Positions 29,464 through 42,510 of a stretch of DNA of 64,000 nt are shown one piece after another. The first letter of the stretch is position 1. Each line of letters begins with the position of its first letter. Below the pieces are notes generated by a model. It ran no database searches, had not been told where the DNA came from, and worked only from the letters and a program-made list of their open reading frames with translations. This stretch comes from an uncultured Kushneria sp. (GTDB taxonomy: Bacteria; Pseudomonadota; Gammaproteobacteria; Pseudomonadales; Halomonadaceae): contig NZ_CANMFC010000008.1 in assembly GCF_947497025.1 (NCBI RefSeq), positions 1 through 64,000 on the forward strand. The letters are read 5' to 3'. The translations under genes were made by a program, and so were the position numbers.

Positions 29464-30033
29464 ATGAAGCACAATCTGATCGCAGGCAGTCTTTTAACGG
29501 CGACCATGCTGCTAAGCGGATGCGCCATGCTGGGCGATCGCGTTCCCGGCGCTGCTGAAGAAGGGTGTATTACCCGTGGCATTCCCACCATGGTGGATGA
29601 CGAATGCCTGCTACCGACGTGGGTCGCCTTTGGTCGTGCTGCGCAAACCGGCACACAGCAATGGCGTGATGAAGTGCTTCAATACATGGGCAGCGACACG
29701 CCTCGTGGCGGGTTGGCCCGAGCGGTGGTCTTTTCTCAGGAGGAGGCCGAGCACTGGCCGGCAGGTCTTGCGCTGTTCAGGCGCTATACCGCCCAGGCCC
29801 CCGAGAGCATTCAGCCTTTACTGCAGCAGTGGCAAAGGGATCTGGAGCGTCGCATCGATCTTCAATCCAGGCTTCAATCCAGGCTGGATGCACAGCATAA
29901 TCGCAGTACTCAGGGTAACAGCCGTCAGCGCCAGCAGATTCAGGTGCTGGAGCAGGAAAACGTCGAGCTGAAAAAGAAACTGGATGCCCTGACCGCGATA
30001 GAGGAGAGCATGAACGCCAGGCAGAGCCCCTGA
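29464..30033 (+). CDS. yfhG: YfhG/QseG-like outer-membrane lipoprotein
   Basis: 189 aa. Lipoprotein signal peptide with lipobox LLSGC (Cys about 20), a conserved two-Cys N-terminal region (EEGCITRG ... DDECLLPTW), and a C-terminal coiled coil (QRQQIQVLEQENVELKKKLDAL). In E. coli YfhG/QseG lies between the kinase and regulator and modulates the kinase. ATG at 29464 has AAGGA 7 nt upstream; an in-frame ATG at 29458 overlaps the glrK stop. Second gene of the glrK-yfhG-glrR operon. A short direct repeat (CTTCAATCCAGG) lies at about 29861-29884. Confidence 0.87.
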   Translation: MKHNLIAGSLLTATMLLSGCAMLGDRVPGAAEEGCITRGIPTMVDDECLLPTWVAFGRAAQTGTQQWRDEVLQYMGSDTPRGGLARAVVFSQEEAEHWPAGLALFRRYTAQAPESIQPLLQQWQRDLERRIDLQSRLQSRLDAQHNRSTQGNSRQRQQIQVLEQENVELKKKLDALTAIEESMNARQSP

Positions 30034-30069
30034 GCCCTCCTCGCGCGTTGGGTGTGCAAGGAGACATAC

Positions 30070-31428
30070 GTGAAAACTGCCCATCTGCTATTGGTCGACG
30101 ATGACCCGAGTCTCTTGAAGCTCCTGGGTATGCGTCTTGAAAGCCGTGGCTATCGGGTCAGTACCGTTGAGAGCGGTGCCCAGGCACTGTCACTGGTAGA
30201 ACAGCAGCGCCCTGATCTGGTGTTATCGGATCTGCGCATGGATGGCATGGACGGCATGGCGCTGTTTGGCGAGATCCAGTCCCGCCATCCGGGCCTGCCG
30301 GTCATTATTCTGACCGCGCATGGCTCCATTCCCGAAGCCGTCAGTGCCACCCGTCAGGGGGTGTTCGGCTTTCTGACCAAGCCCATCGATCGTACCGAAC
30401 TCTTTGCGCTGGTGGATGAGGCCCTCATGCAGACCTCGCCTGCCAGCGATGAGGCAGACCCCGCCTGGCGTCGCGACATCATCACCCGCAGCACGGTCAT
30501 GGAGCAGGTGCTCGAGCAGGCCGGCAAGGTCGCCGGCAGCGATGTGAGCGTGTTGCTCTCCGGCCCCTCCGGCTCCGGCAAGGAGCTTCTGGCGCGCGCC
30601 CTGCATCGTGCCAGTGCGCGCGCCGAGCATCCCTTCATTGCCATCAACTGCGGGGCGCTGCCCGAGCAACTACTGGAAAGTGAACTGTTCGGCCATGCCC
30701 GCGGCGCCTTTACCGGCGCAGTGAACGCCCATGAAGGGCTTTTTCAGGCCGCGCACGGGGGGACGCTCTTTCTCGATGAAATCGGTGATATGCCCCTGTC
30801 ACTGCAGGTCAAGCTGCTGCGAGTGCTTCAGGAGCGTCAGGTACGCCCGCTGGGCAGCACACAGAGCGTCGATGTGGATGTCCGCGTGATCTCGGCGACC
30901 CATCGTGACCTCAATGCCGCGATGAGTGAGGGCAGCTTTCGCGAGGATCTGTTCTACCGGCTCAACGTGGTGAACCTGCGCCTGCCGGCCCTGCGTGAAC
31001 GCCCGGAGGACATCCCCATTCTGGCGCGCTATCACCTGGAGCTGGCGGCCGATCGACACAAGCCCTCGGTCAAGGGATTCTCGAAGGAGGCCATCAACCT
31101 GCTGGCCTCCCATGCCTGGCCGGGCAATGTGCGCCAGCTCGTCAACGTGGTCGAGCAGTGCGTGGCGCTGTCCAGCGCGCCAATCATTGCCCATGCGCTG
31201 GTGGCACAGGCGCTGGCCTGCGAGGATAACGCGCTGCCGTCGTTCAATGCCGCGCGGGCCGGTTTCGAGCACGGCTACCTGGTCAAGGTGCTCAAGATTA
31301 CCGAAGGCAATGTCACCCAGGCGGCCCGCATTGCCGGGCGCAATCGCACCGATTTTTACAAGCTGCTCGCCCGACACGAACTCGATCCCAACAGCTTCAA
31401 GCCGGTTTACGCCACAGGACAGATCTGA
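30070..31428 (+). CDS. glrR: Sigma-54-dependent response regulator GlrR
   Basis: 452 aa. Receiver domain (VDDDPS, phospho-acceptor about D54 in LVLSDLRMDGMDG, Lys in FLTKPID), AAA+ domain with Walker A SGPSGSGKELLARALH, the sigma-54 contact loop GAFTGA, Walker B LFLDEIGDM and an R-finger region, and a C-terminal Fis-type HTH (NVTQAARIAGRNRTDFYKLL). It binds enhancer sites and activates sigma-54 promoters; matching sites and promoter lie upstream of glrK. The start is GTG at 30070 with AAGGAG 6 nt upstream; an earlier GTG (30052) is rejected. It ends immediately beside the convergent xseA. Confidence 0.95.
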   Translation: MKTAHLLLVDDDPSLLKLLGMRLESRGYRVSTVESGAQALSLVEQQRPDLVLSDLRMDGMDGMALFGEIQSRHPGLPVIILTAHGSIPEAVSATRQGVFGFLTKPIDRTELFALVDEALMQTSPASDEADPAWRRDIITRSTVMEQVLEQAGKVAGSDVSVLLSGPSGSGKELLARALHRASARAEHPFIAINCGALPEQLLESELFGHARGAFTGAVNAHEGLFQAAHGGTLFLDEIGDMPLSLQVKLLRVLQERQVRPLGSTQSVDVDVRVISATHRDLNAAMSEGSFREDLFYRLNVVNLRLPALRERPEDIPILARYHLELAADRHKPSVKGFSKEAINLLASHAWPGNVRQLVNVVEQCVALSSAPIIAHALVAQALACEDNALPSFNAARAGFEHGYLVKVLKITEGNVTQAARIAGRNRTDFYKLLARHELDPNSFKPVYATGQI

Positions 31429-34458
<3,030 letters not shown>

Positions 34459-34609
34459 TGGCATGTGCTGCCCGCGTGTGATCATGATCCTCATTGATCG
34501 ATGCGCGGGCAGGGCACGTCCACCGGCTGCCGGGCAGTCCAGTTTGAAGAGCGGGAGGCGAAAGCTTCCCGCTTGTTTATTTATATCCTCGCCGCAGTAG
34601 AGAGATACG

Positions 34610-36184
34610 ATGACCGACATTCACGCCCACAAGATTCTGATTCTCGATTTTGGCTCCCAGTACACCCAGCTGATCGCCCGCCGCGTGCGCGAGATTGGGG
34701 TCTATTCGGAAGTGCGCGCCTTCGACATCACCGAAGAAGAGATCCGCGAGTACAACCCCAACGGCATCATCCTCTCCGGCGGGCCGGAATCGGTCGCCGA
34801 GCTGGACTCTCCGCGGGCGCCCCAGTGCGTGTTCGACATGGGGCTGCCGGTATTCGGTATCTGCTACGGCATGCAGACCATGGCCGCCCAGCTGGGCGGA
34901 GCCACTGAAGGCTCGCAAAAGCGTGAGTTCGGCTACGCCCAGATCAGTGTCTCCTCTGAGGATGACCTGCTCGGCGGCATCAAGGACCACATCGGCGAGC
35001 GCGGCGATGCACTGCTGGACGTGTGGATGAGCCACGGTGACAAGGTTTCCAGCGTTCCCGAACAGTTCGAAATCACCGCCTCCACGCCGAGCTGCCCGAT
35101 CGCCGCCATGAGCTGGGCTGAAAAGCGCCTCTATGCAGTGCAGTTCCACCCGGAAGTGACTCATACCACCCAGGGCCAGCGCATCCTTGAGCGCTTCGTG
35201 CTCGAGATCTGCGGCTGTGAACGGCTCTGGACCCCGGCGAAGATCATCGAGGATCTTTCCGAGCGCGTCCGCGAGCAGGTCGGGGACCGTCACGTGCTGC
35301 TCGGCCTCTCCGGCGGGGTGGATTCCTCCGTGGTGGCAGCGCTCCTGCACAAGGCGATTGGCGATCAGCTTACCTGCGTGTTCGTCGACAACGGCCTGCT
35401 CAGAAAGGACGAAGGCGCCCAGGTGATGGACACCTTCGCCCAGCACATGGGCGTGCGCGTCATTCGTGTCGATGCCGAAGACGAGTTTTTGGATAAGCTC
35501 AAGGGCGTGGATGACCCGGAAGCCAAGCGCAAGGCGATCGGCAACACGTTTATTGACGTGTTCGACCGTGAAGCCGCGAAGATCGAAGGCGTCGACTTCC
35601 TCGCCCAGGGCACCATCTACCCGGACGTGATCGAATCCGCCGCCTCGAAAACCGGCAAGGCGCACGTCATCAAGTCGCACCACAACGTGGGCGGCCTGCC
35701 GGAGACCATGAAGCTCAAGCTGGTCGAACCGCTGCGCGAACTGTTCAAGGACGAAGTGCGCAAGCTCGGCCTCGAACTCGGCCTGCCGTACGACATGGTT
35801 TACCGTCACCCGTTCCCCGGGCCGGGCCTGGGCGTGCGCATTCTGGGGGAAGTCAAAAAGGAGTACGCCGACATCCTGCGCGAGGCGGACGCCATCTTCA
35901 TTGAAGAGCTGCACAACGCCGACTGGTATCACAAGACCAGCCAGGCCTTCGCCGTGTTCCTGCCGGTCAAGTCCGTCGGGGTAGTGGGGGACGGCCGCCG
36001 CTATGAGTGGGTCATCGCCCTGCGCGCGGTGGAGACCATCGACTTCATGACCGCTCGCTGGGCGCACCTGCCGTATGAGCTGCTGGAGAAGGTCTCCGGT
36101 CGCATCATCAACGAGATCAGCGGCGTGTCGCGCGTGACCTACGATGTGAGCAGCAAGCCGCCCGCGACGATCGAGTGGGAATGA
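34610..36184 (+). CDS. guaA: GMP synthase (glutamine-hydrolysing) GuaA
   Basis: 524 aa. Class I amidotransferase with the catalytic Cys in GICYGMQ and the His/Glu pair in QFHPEV, then the ATP-PPase P-loop [13 protein letters not shown] and a C-terminal dimerisation domain ending PPATIEWE. It converts XMP to GMP. Start ATG at 34610. In many bacteria the guaA 3' end is an integration hotspot; here an accessory block begins just past its terminator. No duplicated 3' end (attR) was seen by eye. Confidence 0.97.
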   Translation: MTDIHAHKILILDFGSQYTQLIARRVREIGVYSEVRAFDITEEEIREYNPNGIILSGGPESVAELDSPRAPQCVFDMGLPVFGICYGMQTMAAQLGGATEGSQKREFGYAQISVSSEDDLLGGIKDHIGERGDALLDVWMSHGDKVSSVPEQFEITASTPSCPIAAMSWAEKRLYAVQFHPEVTHTTQGQRILERFVLEICGCERLWTPAKIIEDLSERVREQVGDRHVLLGLSGGVDSSVVAALLHKAIGDQLTCVFVDNGLLRKDEGAQVMDTFAQHMGVRVIRVDAEDEFLDKLKGVDDPEAKRKAIGNTFIDVFDREAAKIEGVDFLAQGTIYPDVIESAASKTGKAHVIKSHHNVGGLPETMKLKLVEPLRELFKDEVRKLGLELGLPYDMVYRHPFPGPGLGVRILGEVKKEYADILREADAIFIEELHNADWYHKTSQAFAVFLPVKSVGVVGDGRRYEWVIALRAVETIDFMTARWAHLPYELLEKVSGRIINEISGVSRVTYDVSSKPPATIEWE

Positions 36185-36208
36185 GGCTGTAGCTGCTTGC
36201 TAAATGAG

Positions 36209-36232
36209 AAAACCCGCCGAAAGGCGGGTTTT
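36209..36232 (+). terminator. Intrinsic terminator after guaA
   Basis: AACCCGCC-GAAA-GGCGGGTT stem-loop (36211-36230) with flanking A3 and a T6 tract, 25 nt beyond the guaA stop. It can also act on the convergent helicase transcript. Confidence 0.93.
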
Positions 36233-36266
36233 TTGTTTCGATAGACCTCGAAAGGTGCATTAGCTT

Positions 36267-39200
36267 TTACAAGGGCGAAGAAGCTCTCCAGTTGATGCAA
36301 CCTTCCAGATAAGCGCGATTCTCCGCTGAAAGCCGGGCAATACCAGCATAACGAGCAAGCTCCAGAATCTGGTCCTGACTGTTTAGAAGTAAGGACTCAT
36401 GACGATCGTAAAGCTCGGCGATTTCGGCTCGAGAAATATCCCGGATCGAGCGATCCAGTCCTGATCGAAATGCAGTCCTGTCCGAGTAGCTTCCGATTGG
36501 CCAGAGAAAATCGACGTTGTCTTCGCGGTGTGTTTCGACGCGATCCAGCGCATTGGCCACCTGCTCGGAGATGCGCCTACCGGTTCGTTGCCAGCCGTGC
36601 ATGCTGGCAATGCGCTTGCTGAGAAGGCTCAGGGGCATAGGCCCTTCGCGATCAACGACACCAGCCACAAGAAGCGCTAGGGTCGGAAGGTACGCTTGAT
36701 GATAGAACAGCACGGGGTCCGGCATAGGTTCGTCAGGTTCCATGGTGGCCGATGTTACGAAATGATCAGAAGACATCGACCTTGCCACCATGGGCTCCTG
36801 CCGTGTGAGTGACGCTTCCACCCGCATAGGGCCAGCCGCCTGATCTTTTGCGGGGCTATCCAGCGTAATGTTACTTCGTTGCTCGTCATGGGCGGCGCTG
36901 ACAAAGGCTTCGGTACTCTCGTTCCGATCTGTCAGTACAAGGCTGGTTTTTTCCGTAGCTCTCTTGTTGCGGTCCATCTCAAGATGTTCCACCAGCATTG
37001 CATGGATGCGATCGGCGACCGTACGAGGGTTTCGAAACCAGTCCGTGGACCAGATTCGCAGGATGGTCCAGCCAAGATTCTCAAGCACCGCCTGTCGAAT
37101 CTTGTCCCTGTCCCGCGCCGTAGCGGAGCCATGGTATGTTGCCCCGTCGCATTCGATACCAGCCAAGTACACGCCTGCATGGTCTGGATGGACAACGCCC
37201 AGATCAATGCGAAATCCTGAAACGCCAATCTGTGGACGAAGTTCCCAGCCCTTGGCCTCAATGGCCGCCTTGACTGCGGCTTCGAAGACATTCTCGACTG
37301 GTCCCAGCGAACCCTCGTCCTGAGCCGGCAGGGCGATCGGACCACGCGCGGCAAAGTCGAGGAAAGCCTTAAGGTGCTTCACGCCCGTCGCCTTGGTGCG
37401 AGTCAGATCAATCTGATCGGCGCGCAGGGAGGCGAAAATGTGCAGCTCCTGTCGGGCACGAGTTACGGCGACATTGAGGCGTTTTTCACCACCATCGCTG
37501 TTCAAGGCGCCGAAGGCCATGGAGAGTCGGCCCGCGTGATCCGGCCCGAAGGTGATCGAGAACAGCATAACGTCGCGCTCATCGCCTTGGATGTTTTCCA
37601 GATTCTTGACGATTACGGGTTCTTCTCGAGCATCCTCGAAAAACCACTCTAGTTCAGGAGTTTGTCGCCGCTCTTCGTCGAGCAGATCAAGAATGAGACT
37701 TTGCTGTTGAATGTTGAAGGTAATGATGCCCAGTGTAAGTCGATCTTCTTCAGTCCATGCCAACCATTCGGTCAGACGATTTACTGTCATGCGCACGATT
37801 GCGCGCGCCTCAGCTTCGTTGGTGCGCCCCAGACCCCGCCCGTAGACACCGTCCACCTGATGCAGTTGGACTGCATTGGAGGCCGTCGCCGGAGAAGGAA
37901 AGGTCACAAGGCGACCGCTGTAATAGTGCCAGTTGGAGAAAGCGATGAGTGATTCGTCCCGGCTGCGGTAGTGCCAGTCAAGCTGCTTTGTCGGGATGCC
38001 CGCTGAGGCTACCTCGTCAAGAATGGAGGCTAGATCGCGCTCCGCTTCGGGCATGTCCTGATCGCCATCGTCGCTGCGGCCAAAAAAATTGGTTGGGGGC
38101 AGCTGTTTGGGATCACCTACGATAATCGCCTGTCGACCCCTTGCGATCGCGCCGATGGCGTCCCATGTAGTGATCTGGGAGGCCTCATCGAAAATCACGA
38201 CGTCAAAGGCCGCCTGTCCGGCAGGCAGGTACTGCGCTACTGACAGAGGCGACATGAGTACGCAGGGTGCCAGCTTGGTAAAGCTGTTCGGCATTTCCGA
38301 AATCAACGTTCGAATCGGCATGCTGGGCCGCTGAAGGGTCAGCTGATGCCGAAGCGTGCCAAGTTCGGACCGCCGAGCTACGGCGTCCTGTGCCGGCAGA
38401 CCGTGTTGAATGCGTCTCAGAACCTGGCTCGCTGCCATCTCTGTTGCGCGATTATCAAGCTCGCGAAAGCGCTTGATCGCGTCCTCGTGCGCCCAATGCG
38501 AAAAACCTCTTAGCGGTGTTCGTGCATCCATCGCCAGCGGCAGCCACCAGGCGGCATAAGCGGCGACGAAGGCGGACTCGACATCATCGTCAAGACGCCC
38601 CTCTTCGACAGCCTCTACAAGAGGCGCCAAGCCGGCTGCCTCTGCCTGCAGTCGAATATCGATCCAGCGTGTCCAGTCGGAAAGGTGGTCCTTGTGATCC
38701 AGAACTTCTTCGAGGCTTTCGGCAAGCCTCGACAGCGACAGCTGTTCGGGATCTGACAGTGAGACCCGGGCAAAAGCGCCAGCGCAGTTCTTCCAGATGG
38801 AACGTTGTTGCGAAAAATGCCTCATGGCGCGATGCAGATCGCTTTGCGCACGCTGTGCCAGACTCAGTCTGGTGGTTTCCCAGCGGGCCTGATCCGAAAC
38901 GGCTGGTGCCATGGCATCCAGTGTTGCCTTCAGGTTGCCTGCCTGAGACACCCAATCCATTAACCGCTCCATATCAGTGTTCACGCCGTCAACGATGGGG
39001 CATTTCTGTAAGACATTTGCTTCAATCTCTGTCCGCAGTCGCCTTGCATCCTGCATTGCCGCAATGTCTCTGCCAGGGTCTGCCTGACCGCTCTCGGCAT
39101 AGGTCTGCAGTAACTTGCGTACTGAAGATTTCGCGAAGATAGTCAGCGGCCACATCTTCGCTTGGGCGAGTCGCCAGCTCTCGTCCAGTCTATCCAGAGG

Positions 39201-42122
39201 CATCTCGTCGAGCCGTTCCATCGGATAGCGTGCCGACGCACGACTTATGGCATTGTTATATTGATCAAGCAGATCGCGCAGGGCCTGAGCCTGATGCTGT
39301 ATTTCTGCCATGTCTTGCGACAAACACCAGCTCACGTCTTCGCCGGTTGCGGATATGTCGGCAAGCTGCTGCAGCGTCTCAAGTTTCTCTGGGGTGCCGA
39401 CGCCGTTCCAAGCCAAGCCGGATTGATGTGCAAGCCCTTCGGCGGCATCGGATAGCTCATGCGTGGCCAAGGCGAGCGCAGCGGTCTGCTCGAGAAGTTC
39501 GGCCTGCCATGAAAAGGACCAGTCATCCGCCTGAACAAGCGATAACGGTTGCCGCCCTGCGATGATTTCATGGCATCGGCCCAGCGCCTCGCTCAGATCT
39601 TTAAGGCGCGTATAGCTGGTCGTGTCATGAGCATCCTTGTTCGCAAAGGAAAGTCTGAACGGCGGCATTCCACCCGAGGCTTCTCCGATGGCCTGAAAAA
39701 TACTGAAGCCCTGAGTTCCTTTTTCATGCAGCGCTGCGACGTAAGCATTCAGCTGATCGCGGGTGACGGAAAGATCGTCGGTCACCCTGACCCACTCGGC
39801 TTCGCAGTCTCGCGTCGCACGCTTCCAGCTGCGTCCAAGCTGTGACAGTACTGATTTACGATCAGCCTTGTTGGAATGCAGCTCCAGTACCGCATCACCT
39901 AGTCCATGCGCTGAAAGGCGACGATGAACCACATCCAGCGCTGCGGATTTTTCGGCAACAAAAAGAACGGTTTTCTGCACCGCAAGACATTGCGCAATAA
40001 TGTTGGCGATGGTCTGGCTCTTGCCTGTACCTGGCGGTCCAATGAGCACAAAGTCATGCCCTTCCTCGGCTGCCAGCACGGCTGCAAGTTGAGAAGAGTC
40101 CGCTGGTAGAGGGGTGAAAAGATCACGCGGTGCGAGACGCCGATCGACATCCGTAGCATCAGGCAGTCCCGGATCTCCCTTGGCAAGAAAAGGCTCGGAC
40201 GGATTATCAACCAGATGCTTTACAAGCGCGCTTTCGCGCAGGCTATCGGTACGCTCGACCAGGTCCTTCCACATAAGGAATTTGGCAAAGGAAAAGGTCG
40301 AAAGCGCAACGTCTTCAACCACCTCGAACCCCGCTACGTCTCTTACTCTTTGCCGCATGATTTCAAAAATTCGTGGCAGGTCGAAGCCGCTGTCATCGCG
40401 CGGTAGTTCTCCTTCCAGCTCCGGAACCTTGAGATCAAAGTCTCTTTTTAAAAATTCAAGAAGCGTTGTGTTGAAGCGAACCTCATCCTCATGATGCTCA
40501 ATGACGAAGTCGGACTGCGCGGATTGTCGGGAAATCTTGATCGGGATAAGTAAAAGTGGCGCACGATAGCTTTGTGTATCTCCTTCCGTTTTCTTCCAGC
40601 GCAGGAAACCGGCGGCAAGGAAAAGTGTATTGGTGCCTCCTTCCTGCATATCACTTTTGGCACGTCGGTATAGCTCCAGAAGCCGTGAGTTGGTCTCCCT
40701 ACGCGTCAGAGCCACCGCAATCTGCCCCCTTGAGAAAGCGTCCGTGGCCACTTCTTTCAGGAGTTTCGGCTCCTCCTTCGCCAGCAGATCCCGCGTTCCA
40801 ACCGGGTCTTCATCCTTTAACGCCAGTGCGCGAAATTTTTTACCACCTGCAAGCTGATCTTCCAGCGATGAAACATCCGGGCAAAAAAATGGCAGCGTCT
40901 GCTGGGTATCCTTGAAATTCAGTAGCCGGTTACGCAAAGAAAGATCCAGCAGCTTTCGCTGCCAACGTGATATCCGGTCTGCAGGAGTGGCCGGCTCTTC
41001 TTCAATCAGTTCACCGGGAAGCATCCCCAGAAACAATGGTCTGGGAAGTGCAGCAGGGCTTGCCGGGATGTCCTCTATTTCGATGGCGGGCTCGCTGCGA
41101 TGGCTGGCAAGAGGTCGCACTCGTGCCGCACGGGCGCGACGAATGTCGACGGCCATGGTAAAACTGTGTTCATTGCGCTCTGAAGTAAGCTCACGTGCGC
41201 TATCCACTGCTTCTTCGAACCCAATGCTGGGTCGTTTTGTAAGCAGAGTGGTTTCCATGCTTACAAGTTCCCGGGCATCAAGTGCCTTGCGAACTGTCAT
41301 AACGTCCGGTTCGCTTATGGTCCCGAAATCCCTTTCGGTCAACCAAACCCCTGTCCAGGCATGCCCTTCACAAAACAGAATGACTGGATTCAGTCCCGCC
41401 GCCTCAAAACAGGCGGCCAAAAAGAGCGCACTGTCGAGACAGGTTGCAAGCCCTTCGGAACGGATGCGTCCCGGGTCGCGAATCTTCTGGCCGTGCAGCT
41501 CGAAACTGGCTGGGGGTACGGCATAGGTTAAACCTAGGCCTGTAGCGGCAGACCAGATGGCTCCTGCCAGCATCCACGATCGCGACGGATCTTTGGACTG
41601 GTATCCATCCATGCTGCCGCTTTGCCCTGTTACCTCAAGAAGCCGCCCCGCTTCTTTGAGTATTCCGGCAACGACCGTATCGTTGGGAGAGACGAAGGCT
41701 GCCAAAAGATGCGCCATCTCGCCAACGCCGCCCCATTCATCGCGTGCAAGCATCTCTACCTGACAGCTCTCGGATATCATCTCGACATCGCCCTGCCGCA
41801 CTAACAGCGTTAGCTCACCTCTTTCAGCTTCGTTGAGGCCACCCAGAAGAACCGTGTCCAGAGGGGTTTCCAGATCATGTAGCTCTTGCCGCCCGCCTGA
41901 TGGCAGTCGGTCCAGCTTCCATGTTTTGGGACGTAACAGGCTTGGCTTGCAAGTCAGCTCGACGGTAAGGTTTTCCAGCGGTTTATCCGTCTGGTTCTCC
42001 AAAACGATCTTCTTGATTACTGAAACACCATTCTGGGAGGACGCGAAATTCACTTTTTCCGCAGTGATCAAAGTCAGCAAGAGCGACTTCTGGACATCCT
42101 CATCAACTGTCTTGAAAGGCAT
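36267..42122 (-). CDS. Giant DUF4011 - SF1 helicase - PD-(D/E)XK nuclease - DUF3320 protein (probable anti-phage)
   Basis: 1951 aa. Order: N-terminal beta-rich region (about 1-130); a helical segment with a transglutaminase-like pattern (C228 in GLATCLDSALF, H254 in EGHAWTGVW, D265); DUF4011 (about 385-640); SF1 helicase with Walker A GPPGTGKSQ (695-703), a long helical insertion, Walker B FDEAS (1311-1315), GDPKQLPP (1336-1343), HYRSRDESL (1384-1392) and VTRAR (1553-1557); a Vsr/MTES_1575-like nuclease with D1640, E1657, D1659 and the LGWTILRIWSTDW strand; and DUF3320 (about 1800-1920). It resembles the single-gene DUF4011-helicase-Vsr class (Hhe) reported in defence-gene screens; that match is from memory. 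ATG at 42122 has AGGG nearby. It is a lone gene behind the guaA terminator, visibly more AT-rich than its neighbours. Confidence 0.85.
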   Translation of the reverse strand: MPFKTVDEDVQKSLLLTLITAEKVNFASSQNGVSVIKKIVLENQTDKPLENLTVELTCKPSLLRPKTWKLDRLPSGGRQELHDLETPLDTVLLGGLNEAERGELTLLVRQGDVEMISESCQVEMLARDEWGGVGEMAHLLAAFVSPNDTVVAGILKEAGRLLEVTGQSGSMDGYQSKDPSRSWMLAGAIWSAATGLGLTYAVPPASFELHGQKIRDPGRIRSEGLATCLDSALFLAACFEAAGLNPVILFCEGHAWTGVWLTERDFGTISEPDVMTVRKALDARELVSMETTLLTKRPSIGFEEAVDSARELTSERNEHSFTMAVDIRRARAARVRPLASHRSEPAIEIEDIPASPAALPRPLFLGMLPGELIEEEPATPADRISRWQRKLLDLSLRNRLLNFKDTQQTLPFFCPDVSSLEDQLAGGKKFRALALKDEDPVGTRDLLAKEEPKLLKEVATDAFSRGQIAVALTRRETNSRLLELYRRAKSDMQEGGTNTLFLAAGFLRWKKTEGDTQSYRAPLLLIPIKISRQSAQSDFVIEHHEDEVRFNTTLLEFLKRDFDLKVPELEGELPRDDSGFDLPRIFEIMRQRVRDVAGFEVVEDVALSTFSFAKFLMWKDLVERTDSLRESALVKHLVDNPSEPFLAKGDPGLPDATDVDRRLAPRDLFTPLPADSSQLAAVLAAEEGHDFVLIGPPGTGKSQTIANIIAQCLAVQKTVLFVAEKSAALDVVHRRLSAHGLGDAVLELHSNKADRKSVLSQLGRSWKRATRDCEAEWVRVTDDLSVTRDQLNAYVAALHEKGTQGFSIFQAIGEASGGMPPFRLSFANKDAHDTTSYTRLKDLSEALGRCHEIIAGRQPLSLVQADDWSFSWQAELLEQTAALALATHELSDAAEGLAHQSGLAWNGVGTPEKLETLQQLADISATGEDVSWCLSQDMAEIQHQAQALRDLLDQYNNAISRASARYPMERLDEMPLDRLDESWRLAQAKMWPLTIFAKSSVRKLLQTYAESGQADPGRDIAAMQDARRLRTEIEANVLQKCPIVDGVNTDMERLMDWVSQAGNLKATLDAMAPAVSDQARWETTRLSLAQRAQSDLHRAMRHFSQQRSIWKNCAGAFARVSLSDPEQLSLSRLAESLEEVLDHKDHLSDWTRWIDIRLQAEAAGLAPLVEAVEEGRLDDDVESAFVAAYAAWWLPLAMDARTPLRGFSHWAHEDAIKRFRELDNRATEMAASQVLRRIQHGLPAQDAVARRSELGTLRHQLTLQRPSMPIRTLISEMPNSFTKLAPCVLMSPLSVAQYLPAGQAAFDVVIFDEASQITTWDAIGAIARGRQAIIVGDPKQLPPTNFFGRSDDGDQDMPEAERDLASILDEVASAGIPTKQLDWHYRSRDESLIAFSNWHYYSGRLVTFPSPATASNAVQLHQVDGVYGRGLGRTNEAEARAIVRMTVNRLTEWLAWTEEDRLTLGIITFNIQQQSLILDLLDEERRQTPELEWFFEDAREEPVIVKNLENIQGDERDVMLFSITFGPDHAGRLSMAFGALNSDGGEKRLNVAVTRARQELHIFASLRADQIDLTRTKATGVKHLKAFLDFAARGPIALPAQDEGSLGPVENVFEAAVKAAIEAKGWELRPQIGVSGFRIDLGVVHPDHAGVYLAGIECDGATYHGSATARDRDKIRQAVLENLGWTILRIWSTDWFRNPRTVADRIHAMLVEHLEMDRNKRATEKTSLVLTDRNESTEAFVSAAHDEQRSNITLDSPAKDQAAGPMRVEASLTRQEPMVARSMSSDHFVTSATMEPDEPMPDPVLFYHQAYLPTLALLVAGVVDREGPMPLSLLSKRIASMHGWQRTGRRISEQVANALDRVETHREDNVDFLWPIGSYSDRTAFRSGLDRSIRDISRAEIAELYDRHESLLLNSQDQILELARYAGIARLSAENRAYLEGCINWRASSPL

Positions 42123-42510
42123 GTTTTAACCCTGATTACATTTTAAATTAGTGGTTTCTAGTCTTGCTGCTGTCTGCGGTTGGAAAAGTGACGTTGTTGG
42201 GATCTTTGCAAAGAGTCGGAGCGCGCTTAGTTATTCAAAGAAAAATTTTTAACTAGCACTCTACACTTGGCTTGATTTTGCTTGGGTATGAATATTCAGG
42301 TGTACGAGCTTACGCCAGATGTGATTTTGCTCTATCTAGAGAGCAGAATATTATAATCGGCAGATATATGAGTATTATGTAGAACTTTGACAGAAAAATT
42401 CTGCCTTTTGAGCTTTGAGTGAGGAGTAATAAGTGAATTTTGAAGCTTTATGTTGCCTCCGGCGGCGTCCTCGACGACCAGTCCTGCGGACCGCATCTGC
42501 TGAAAAGATG
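42123..42510. other. AT-rich non-coding gap upstream of the helicase gene
   Basis: About 390 bp without a supportable gene. 42123-42440 is markedly AT-rich compared with the rest of the window. It must hold the minus-strand promoter of the helicase (an AT-rich TTTAAAAT-like tract lies just upstream of its ATG), but I cannot fix the hexamers. From about 42455 composition returns to GC-rich, marking a probable transfer boundary. Confidence 0.6.
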
